A DNA stretch of 64,000 nt from Mycobacterium sp. SMC-4 (GTDB lineage: Bacteria; Actinomycetota; Actinomycetes; Mycobacteriales; Mycobacteriaceae). Shown here piece by piece: positions 53,151 to 64,000 of the stretch. Every line of letters begins with the position of its first letter. Positions within the stretch are counted from its first letter, which is position 1. A program made the translations under genes and the position numbers. The DNA is taken from NCBI RefSeq assembly GCF_025263265.1, contig NZ_CP079869.1, forward strand, positions 2,046,001 through 2,110,000, read 5' to 3'. Under the pieces are notes generated by a model. That model was not told where the DNA came from. It saw only the letters and a list, made by a program, of their open reading frames with translations, and did no database searches.

Positions 53151-53678
53151 GTGGCTGAGCGGTCTGCGGGATTACCGTCGCAAGGACAGGTGACCGAACT
53201 GCTCGAGGGAGCTTTCGCGCGCGCCGGATACGACATCGAGGACGTGGTGATCGATTTCGCGGCCCGTCCGCCGCGCATCACCGTGGTCACCGACAGCGAC
53301 TCCGGACTGGACCTCGACGCGATCGCAGAGTTGTCGCGCACGGCGTCGGGCCTGCTCGATGCGCTCGACAGCCCCGCCTACGTGTTGGAGGTGACCTCTC
53401 CGGGCGTGGACCGCCCGTTGACGACACCCACGCATTTTCGCCGGGCGCAGGGTCGGCGGGTGGAGTTCACCCTGTCGGACGGGACGACGCTGACCGGGCG
53501 ACTCGGACCCCTCGACGGTGATTCCGTGCGGGTGGTGGTTCGCCAAGGCGCTTCCACGGGGTACACCATTCGTGACCTCGCTCTGGAGGGCATTGTCAAA
53601 GCTGTTGTCCAGGTGGAGTTCTCGCCGCCCAATCCGCGTGAGCTGGAGCTGGCCGGCCAATCCGGAAAGGAGGGCTAG
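53151..53678 (+). CDS. rimP: Ribosome maturation factor RimP
   Basis: 175 aa from GTG 53151, with a GAGGAG site at 53139-53144. In-frame starts further upstream are on the opposite strand's lipoprotein region. The N-terminal domain has [20 protein letters not shown], and the central [14 protein letters not shown] is the family signature. The C-terminal SH3-like part ends [17 protein letters not shown]. It assists 30S subunit assembly. It is the first gene of the rimP-nusA-ylxR-infB-rbfA operon and is three bases from nusA. Confidence 0.93.
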   Translation: MAERSAGLPSQGQVTELLEGAFARAGYDIEDVVIDFAARPPRITVVTDSDSGLDLDAIAELSRTASGLLDALDSPAYVLEVTSPGVDRPLTTPTHFRRAQGRRVEFTLSDGTTLTGRLGPLDGDSVRVVVRQGASTGYTIRDLALEGIVKAVVQVEFSPPNPRELELAGQSGKEG

Positions 53679-53681
53679 AGC

Positions 53682-54737
53682 GTGAACATCGACATGGCTG
53701 CCCTGCACGCAATCGAGTCCGACAAGGGGATCAGCGTCGACGTCGTCGTCGACACCATCAAATCCGCGCTCTTGACCGCCTATCGACACACCGAAGGCCA
53801 CGAGCCCGACGCACGGATCGACATCGACCGCAAGACCGGTGTGGTCAAGGTGATGGCCCGCCAGACCGACGCGGACGGCAACGTGCTCCACGAGTGGGAC
53901 GACACCCCGGAGGGCTTCGGCCGCATCGCGGCGACCACAGCGCGCCAGGTCATCCTGCAGCGTCTGCGCGACGCGGAGAACGAGAAGAACTACGGCGAGT
54001 TCTCTGCGCGGGAGGGCGACATCGTCGCCGGTGTCATCCAGCGTGACGCGCGCGCCAACGCCCGCGGGCTGGTGGTGGTGCGGATGGGCAGCGAAACCAA
54101 GGGCTCCGAGGGCGTGATACCAGTCGCCGAACAGGTGCCCGGCGAACGTTACGAACACGGTGACCGGCTGCGTTGTTATGTCGTCGGTGTGACCCGTGGG
54201 GCGCGCGAGCCGCTGATCACTTTGTCGCGCACGCATCCCAATCTGGTCCGTAAATTGTTTTCCCTGGAGGTACCCGAGATCGCCGACGGCTCCGTCGAGA
54301 TCGTCGCCGTAGCCCGTGAGGCCGGCCACCGCTCCAAGATCGCGGTCGCGTCGCGGTTGCCTGGTCTCAACGCCAAGGGCGCCTGCATCGGGCCGATGGG
54401 GCAGCGCGTGCGTAACGTCATGAGCGAATTGTCCGGCGAGAAGATCGACATCATCGACTACGACGAGGACCCGGCGCGCTTTGTGGCCAATGCGCTCTCG
54501 CCGGCCAAGGTGATCTCGGTGACGGTTATCGATGAGACCACCCGGGCAGCGCGGGTGATCGTGCCCGATTTCCAGTTGTCGCTGGCCATCGGCAAGGAGG
54601 GGCAGAACGCGCGGCTGGCGGCCCGGTTGACCGGGTGGCGCATCGACATCCGTAGTGACGACGCTGCAGCTGACGGTGAACCGGAGCGGCGGCCGGCTCG
54701 CCCGGACGCGGCGCGCGGCGTGCGGGGAGAGCACTGA
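53682..54737 (+). CDS. nusA: Transcription termination/antitermination protein NusA
   Basis: 351 aa from GTG 53682, preceded by AAAGGAGGG. The N-terminal RNA polymerase-binding domain is followed by an S1 domain around 110-180 and two KH domains ([23 protein letters not shown]-like [18 protein letters not shown]). It lacks the C-terminal acidic repeats of proteobacterial NusA, as usual in actinobacteria. It modulates pausing and antitermination of rRNA. The stop codon is the first base triplet of a 24-base tandem repeat. Confidence 0.97.
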   Translation: MNIDMAALHAIESDKGISVDVVVDTIKSALLTAYRHTEGHEPDARIDIDRKTGVVKVMARQTDADGNVLHEWDDTPEGFGRIAATTARQVILQRLRDAENEKNYGEFSAREGDIVAGVIQRDARANARGLVVVRMGSETKGSEGVIPVAEQVPGERYEHGDRLRCYVVGVTRGAREPLITLSRTHPNLVRKLFSLEVPEIADGSVEIVAVAREAGHRSKIAVASRLPGLNAKGACIGPMGQRVRNVMSELSGEKIDIIDYDEDPARFVANALSPAKVISVTVIDETTRAARVIVPDFQLSLAIGKEGQNARLAARLTGWRIDIRSDDAAADGEPERRPARPDAARGVRGEH

Positions 54738-54830
54738 GCGCGAGCGGAGATCGGGGACTGAGCGCGAGCGGAGATCGGGGACTGAGCGCGAGCGGAGATC
54801 GGGGACTGAGCGCGAGCGGAGATCGGGGAC
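54735..54830 (+). repeat. Four perfect 24-base tandem repeats starting with the nusA stop codon
   Basis: The unit TGAGCGCGAGCG followed by GAGATCGGGGAC occurs four times without a mismatch (starts 54735, 54759, 54783, 54807). As 24 is divisible by 3, every copy places another TGA in the nusA frame. Copy number may vary between strains. Confidence 0.92.
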
Positions 54831-54901
54831 TGGGACGCCGCGCCGATTTGGCTTATCGCACCGGTTTTCTTTTCGCCCCTGCTGTGGCGGTAGACTCAGC
54901 T

Positions 54902-55243
54902 GTGATCCAGCGCGAGACATCGGCTCGGATGCGCAGACGCACCGCCCACCCTTCCGAGGGACCAGTGCGGACGTGCATCGGATGCCGGAAACGAGAGCTG
55001 GCCGTCGAACTGCTTCGGGTTGTCGTTGCCGCCGACGGGATCGATCCTGGGAATGGTCCCAGCATCGTGACCGTTGACGCAGCGGGGACATTGCCGGGGC
55101 GGGGTGCCTGGCTGCATCCCGATCCGCAGTGTCTGCACGCGGCGATTCGCCGGCGGGCATTCGGCCGAGCGTTACGGATCACCGGTTCACCGGACATCAC
55201 CGCGGTGATGGTGCATTTCGGAGCATGTGCCGAGACGCGCTGA
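54902..55243 (+). CDS. ylxR: YlxR-type RNA-binding protein (DUF448)
   Basis: 113 aa from GTG 54902; ATG 54929 gives a shorter form starting close to the conserved part. The family signature GPVRTCIGCRKRELAVELLR and the closing LHPDPQCLHAAIRRRAFGRAL are intact. YlxR is a small protein encoded between nusA and infB in most bacteria and is thought to bind RNA or affect RNase P; this is known only for some species. The gap to nusA holds the tandem repeat, and infB starts 127 bases downstream. Confidence 0.85.
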   Translation: MIQRETSARMRRRTAHPSEGPVRTCIGCRKRELAVELLRVVVAADGIDPGNGPSIVTVDAAGTLPGRGAWLHPDPQCLHAAIRRRAFGRALRITGSPDITAVMVHFGACAETR

Positions 55244-55370
55244 TCACCCGGCCGCAGAAGAACAGGTAGCGAAGAACATGAGCACACCGTGAAGTCCCGA
55301 TGACCATGCGTCATAGCTAAACCGAGGCGCGGCGCCGACCACCGCTGTCGCCTCTCAGACAGGAGATGTA

Positions 55371-58109
55371 GTGGCAGGTAAGGCCCGCGTGCACGAGTTG
55401 GCTAAGGAACTCGGTGTCACAAGCAAAGAAGTGCTCGCCCGACTCAGTGATCAGGGTGAATTCGTCAAATCGGCATCGTCGACGGTCGAGGCGCCGGTAG
55501 CCCGCCGCCTGCGCGAGTCGTTCGGTGGCGGCAAGCCCGCCGTCGAGAAGGCCCAGCCCGGCGGCAATGGCGCGCCCAAGCCCGCCCCCCAGAAGAGGCC
55601 GGCACCCAAGCCGTCGGCGCCGGCGGCACAGCAGCCCGCCGCTGCCCCGCCTGAACCACCCCAGCCCACGCCGGCGCCGCCCACGCCCGCGGCAGCCGCT
55701 CCGACGCCTGCCCCGGCTGCCCCCGCCCCGCCCCGGCCCGGCCCGACTCCGGGCCCACGCCCGGGACCGGCGGCCCCCAAGCCCGGTGCTCCCAAGCCCG
55801 CGGCGCGGACGCCGCGCGTCGGCAACAACCCGTTCTCCACCCAGCAGCCCGTCGAACGAGCGATGCCCAGGCCGCAGAGTCCGGGTGGCCCCCGACCCGG
55901 CCCTGGTGGTCCCCGCCCCGGCGGCGGTCCGCGACCCGGTGCCAGCCCCGGCAACATGCCGCCGCGCCCGCCCGGTGCGCGGCCGGTCCCCGGTGGAGGC
56001 CCCCGGCCCGGTGGCGGACCTCGCCCCGGTGGCGGCCCGCGGCCGGGCCCCGGCGGTGGTGGTCGTCCAGGTGGCGGCGGCGGTGGTGGCAACTACCGCG
56101 GTGGCGGTGCCGGAGCTCCCGCCGGTGGCGGTGGTGGCGGCTTCCGCGGTCGTCCCGGTGGTGGCGGTGGCCGCCCCGGCCAGCGTGGCGGTGCTGCCGG
56201 CGCGTTCGGTCGCCCCGGCGGTGCACCCAAGCGCGGCCGCAAGTCGAAGCGGGCAAAACGCGCCGAGTACGAGAACATGCAGGCGCCGGTCGTCGGTGGC
56301 GTGCGGTTGCCGCACGGCAACGGCGAGACGATTCGGCTGGCCCGCGGCGCGTCGCTGTCGGACTTCGCCGAGAAGATCGACGCCAACCCGGCCTCGCTGG
56401 TGCAGGCGCTGTTCAACCTCGGTGAGATGGTCACCGCGACCCAGTCGGTCGGTGACGACATTCTCGAGCTGCTCGGCGGCGAGATGAACTACAAGGTTCA
56501 GGTCGTGTCCCCCGAGGACGAGGACCGCGAACTGCTGCAGTCCTTCGACCTGTCCTACGGCGAAGACTCCGGGGACGAGGAGGATCTGGAGTTCCGTCCG
56601 CCGGTCGTCACCGTCATGGGTCACGTCGACCACGGCAAGACCCGACTGCTGGACACCATCCGCAACGCCACCGTCCGTGAGGGCGAGGCGGGCGGTATCA
56701 CCCAGCACATCGGTGCCTACCAGGTGACTGTCGACCTCGACGGCAACGAACGACCGATCACCTTCATCGACACCCCGGGTCACGAGGCGTTCACCGCCAT
56801 GCGAGCCCGTGGTGCCAAGGCCACCGACATCGCGATCCTGGTCGTGGCCGCCGACGACGGTGTGATGCCACAGACGGTGGAGGCGGTCAATCACGCGCAG
56901 GCGGCCGACGTGCCGATCGTGGTGGCGGTCAACAAGATCGACAAGGAAGGCGCCGATCCGGCCAAGATCCGCGGCCAACTCACCGAATACGGGTTGATTC
57001 CCGAGGAGTACGGCGGCGACACCATGTTCGTCGACATCTCGGCGAAGAACAACGTCAACATCGAAGCGCTGCTCGAAGCGGTGGTGCTGACCGCCGATGC
57101 CTCGCTGGATCTGCGGGCCAACCCCGACATGGAAGCCCAGGGTGTGGCGATCGAGGCGCACCTCGACCGAGGCCGCGGACCGGTGGCGACCGTGCTGATT
57201 CAGCGCGGCACGCTGCGCGTCGGCGACTCGGTGGTGGCCGGCGACGCCTACGGGCGTGTCCGTCGCATGGTCGACGAGCACGGCGAAGACGTCGAAGAGG
57301 CGCTGCCGTCGCGTCCGGTGCAGGTCATCGGCTTTACGTCGGTGCCGGGCGCGGGTGACAACTTCCTCGTCGTCGACGAGGACCGCATCGCCCGCCAGAT
57401 TGCCGACCGGCGCAGTGCACGCAAGCGCAACGCACTGGCCGCACGCACTCGCAAGCGCATCAGCCTGGAGGACCTGGATTCGGCGCTGAAGGAAACCAGC
57501 CAGCTGAACCTGATCCTCAAGGGCGACAACGCCGGTACGGTCGAGGCGCTCGAAGAGGCCCTGCTGGGCATCCAGGTCGACGACGAAGTGCAGCTGCGGG
57601 TCATCGACCGCGGAGTCGGCGGGGTCACCGAGACCAACGTCAACCTGGCGTCGGCCTCGGATGCGATCATCATCGGCTTCAACGTGCGCGCCGAGGGCAA
57701 GGCCACCGAGCTGGCCAACCGCGAGGGCGTCGAGATCCGCTACTACTCGATCATCTACCAGGCGATCGATGAGATCGAGGCCGCGCTCAAGGGCATGCTC
57801 AAGCCGGTCTACGAGGAGAAGGAGCTCGGTCGTGCCGAGATCCGTGCGGTCTTCCGCTCGTCGAAGGTCGGCAACATCGCCGGCTGCCTGGTGCAGTCGG
57901 GGATCATGCGCCGCAACGCCAAGGCCCGGCTGCTCCGCGACAACGTGGTGGTCGCCGAGAACCTCACCGTGTCCTCGCTCAAGCGGGAGAAGGACGACGT
58001 CACCGAGGTGCGCGAAGGGTACGAATGCGGTCTGACGCTGACGTACTCCGACATCAAGGAAGGCGACGTCATCGAGACCTACGAGTTGGTCGAAAAGGAA
58101 CGCGTCTAA
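55371..58109 (+). CDS. infB: Translation initiation factor IF-2
   Basis: 912 aa from GTG 55371, with an AGGAGAT site. The first 50 residues are the IF2N helical domain ([20 protein letters not shown]). A Pro/Ala- then Gly/Pro/Arg-rich low-complexity region follows up to about 300. The GTPase domain has [16 protein letters not shown] and NKID. C-terminal domains bind fMet-tRNA. IF-2 brings initiator tRNA to the 30S subunit. The length is close to the roughly 900 aa of M. tuberculosis IF-2. The very high Gly/Pro middle is typical for actinobacterial IF-2, but makes large antisense open frames here. Confidence 0.97.
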   Translation: MAGKARVHELAKELGVTSKEVLARLSDQGEFVKSASSTVEAPVARRLRESFGGGKPAVEKAQPGGNGAPKPAPQKRPAPKPSAPAAQQPAAAPPEPPQPTPAPPTPAAAAPTPAPAAPAPPRPGPTPGPRPGPAAPKPGAPKPAARTPRVGNNPFSTQQPVERAMPRPQSPGGPRPGPGGPRPGGGPRPGASPGNMPPRPPGARPVPGGGPRPGGGPRPGGGPRPGPGGGGRPGGGGGGGNYRGGGAGAPAGGGGGGFRGRPGGGGGRPGQRGGAAGAFGRPGGAPKRGRKSKRAKRAEYENMQAPVVGGVRLPHGNGETIRLARGASLSDFAEKIDANPASLVQALFNLGEMVTATQSVGDDILELLGGEMNYKVQVVSPEDEDRELLQSFDLSYGEDSGDEEDLEFRPPVVTVMGHVDHGKTRLLDTIRNATVREGEAGGITQHIGAYQVTVDLDGNERPITFIDTPGHEAFTAMRARGAKATDIAILVVAADDGVMPQTVEAVNHAQAADVPIVVAVNKIDKEGADPAKIRGQLTEYGLIPEEYGGDTMFVDISAKNNVNIEALLEAVVLTADASLDLRANPDMEAQGVAIEAHLDRGRGPVATVLIQRGTLRVGDSVVAGDAYGRVRRMVDEHGEDVEEALPSRPVQVIGFTSVPGAGDNFLVVDEDRIARQIADRRSARKRNALAARTRKRISLEDLDSALKETSQLNLILKGDNAGTVEALEEALLGIQVDDEVQLRVIDRGVGGVTETNVNLASASDAIIIGFNVRAEGKATELANREGVEIRYYSIIYQAIDEIEAALKGMLKPVYEEKELGRAEIRAVFRSSKVGNIAGCLVQSGIMRRNAKARLLRDNVVVAENLTVSSLKREKDDVTEVREGYECGLTLTYSDIKEGDVIETYELVEKERV

Positions 58110-58586
58110 ATGCCAGATCCCGCACGGGCGCGTCGGCTGGCCAAGCGCATCTCGACGATCGTCGCGTCGGCCATCGAGTACGAGATCAAGGATCCTCGGC
58201 TCGCCGGCGTGACGATCACCGACGCCAAGGTCACCAACGACCTGCACGACGCCACGCTGTACTACACGGTGATGGGCAGTTCGCTGACCGAGGAACCGGA
58301 CTTCGCCGGTGCTGCGGCGGGACTGGACAAGGCCACCGGGGTGCTGCGCTCCAAGGTGGGCGCCAGCCTCGGTGTCCGGTTCACCCCGACACTGGCGTTC
58401 GTGCGGGACACGGTGCCTGACGCCGCGCACCGGATGGAGGAGTTGCTCGCCCGCGCGCGGGCAGCCGATGAGGATTTGGCCCGGGTCAGGCAGGGGGCCA
58501 AGCCCGCTGGTGAGGCCGACCCGTATCGGCTCAGCGAGGCGCAGGACGAGGTCGGCGACGATGGGGCCCGCGACGACGGGGCCTGA
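58110..58586 (+). CDS. rbfA: Ribosome-binding factor A
   Basis: 158 aa from ATG 58110, directly after the infB stop. The KH-like fold begins [20 protein letters not shown], with the family segment [20 protein letters not shown] and [16 protein letters not shown]. RbfA matures the 3' end region of 16S rRNA in the 30S subunit. An acidic tail ([15 protein letters not shown]) ends the protein. In M. tuberculosis the next genes are a nano-RNase and dinF, as I recall; here a PGRS gene follows instead. Confidence 0.93.
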   Translation: MPDPARARRLAKRISTIVASAIEYEIKDPRLAGVTITDAKVTNDLHDATLYYTVMGSSLTEEPDFAGAAAGLDKATGVLRSKVGASLGVRFTPTLAFVRDTVPDAAHRMEELLARARAADEDLARVRQGAKPAGEADPYRLSEAQDEVGDDGARDDGA

Positions 58587-59022
58587 GCCCAGCCCCGCTG
58601 CGCGATGCTGCTGTTGCTCGCCCGCGCCCGGTCGCACCGGGATTCCGGTTGCGCCCCGTGGGGTCGACATGCGCTTGAACCCGTAGCGCGCGCATCCGAA
58701 CACGGTGCTGACCCGTCAACGCTCGCCGCAGTGTTCTACGCCGAAGGTTAGCCAGGACCGCAGGCTCTAGCGCGCCGTCGGCCCGGTCTTCGGGCGGCCG
58801 CGGTGAGCAAGTCGGTGCTGTCGGCAAATCTTGATCGGATGCTGTCAGGCTTTGCCAAATCCGCGATTCTATTGTTAATTTCTAGCACGTCAATTACCGT
58901 TTGTGCCCATTAGCCGATGTCAAACGGCGAGCACACGGTCGAGAAACCAGCGACTGCTCTGGTAGCTGTATCGACCGGTACGTGCGCGTTACCGACGTCA
59001 CCTCAGGGACGGGAATGTGCTG
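58587..59022. other. 436-base gap between rbfA and the PGRS gene
   Basis: No convincing gene is seen on either strand. The first 250 bases are GC-rich; bases 58851-58915 are clearly AT-richer and hold a candidate promoter (58872-58900). The short open frames here have no ribosome-binding site or family features. Confidence 0.6.
58872..58900 (+). promoter_or_regulatory. Candidate SigA-type promoter of the PGRS gene
   Basis: TTGTTA (58872-58877), 17-base spacer, TACCGT (58895-58900; TAnnnT pattern), in the AT-rich part of the gap. The leader would be about 115 bases. Confidence 0.45.

Positions 59023-64000
<4,978 letters not shown>

Noticed and set aside
54735-54830. Possible CRISPR array
   Set aside because: The 24-base units are directly abutting with no spacers, and no cas gene is present.
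55317-58703. A 1128-codon minus-strand frame opposite infB
   Set aside because: Composition is that of the antisense of a high-GC gene, and infB is unmistakable on the plus strand.

Overview
The window looks like chromosomal DNA of a mycobacterium, probably a rapid grower of the Mycolicibacterium type. GC is high and coding is dense, with many GTG/TTG starts and 4-base ATGA/GTGA overlaps. It carries mycobacterial marker genes: MPT70/MPT83-like fasciclin proteins, mycothione reductase, three F420-type luciferase-like oxidoreductases, a mycofactocin-type SDR, EfpA, a WS/DGAT acyltransferase and a PGRS glycine-rich protein. From memory, much of 10.6-58.6 kb follows the Mycobacterium tuberculosis Rv2876-Rv2838c order read backwards. 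No rRNA, tRNA, CRISPR array, transposase or phage gene was seen.

Layout. 1-9.8 kb is accessory lipid/ketone metabolism: an SDR, a Baeyer-Villiger monooxygenase and an esterase in one overlapping operon, then an SRPBCC protein, an acyl-CoA dehydrogenase, two luciferase-like oxidoreductases, an MDR reductase, a DUF427 protein and a WS/DGAT. 9.9-14.1 kb holds a protein of unknown function, a DUF2631 membrane protein, the mycofactocin-type SDR, a photolyase and a third luciferase-like enzyme. 14.2-15.7 kb holds the MPT70- and MPT83-like pair, both behind SigK-like promoters. 15.8-26.2 kb is dxr-rip1-ispG (isoprenoid synthesis and site-2 protease), two GNATs, a penicillin-binding lipoprotein, a DUF1707 protein, a thioesterase, mapB, a lipoprotein and a small hydrolase-like protein.

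26.2-29.8 kb encodes the two enzymes for the dipeptide osmolyte N-acetylglutaminylglutamine amide. Divergent from it, 30.0-35.1 kb is a gamma-glutamylation catabolic operon (glnA4-like synthetase, amidohydrolase, aldehyde dehydrogenase, SDR, GntR regulator). An ArsR regulator, a two-component system, a SigH-like sigma factor and mycothione reductase follow. 40.3-52 kb holds a hydrolase, mqo, a GNAT, the chelatase-cobO-cobB-cysG corrinoid operon, efpA and proS. 52-58.6 kb is a ferritin-like protein and a Tat lipoprotein opposite the translation operon rimP-nusA-ylxR-infB-rbfA. From 59.0 kb to the end lies one open frame for a secreted PGRS-type protein with a signal-anchor N-terminus instead of a PE domain.

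The best leads are the osmolyte locus beside the gamma-glutamylation operon, the non-PE PGRS protein with a two-part repeat architecture, the SigK-type promoters, the GNAT with a gyrase-A-like N-terminus, a 24-bp tandem repeat that reiterates the nusA stop codon, and an ArsR-type palindrome with no gene to control.
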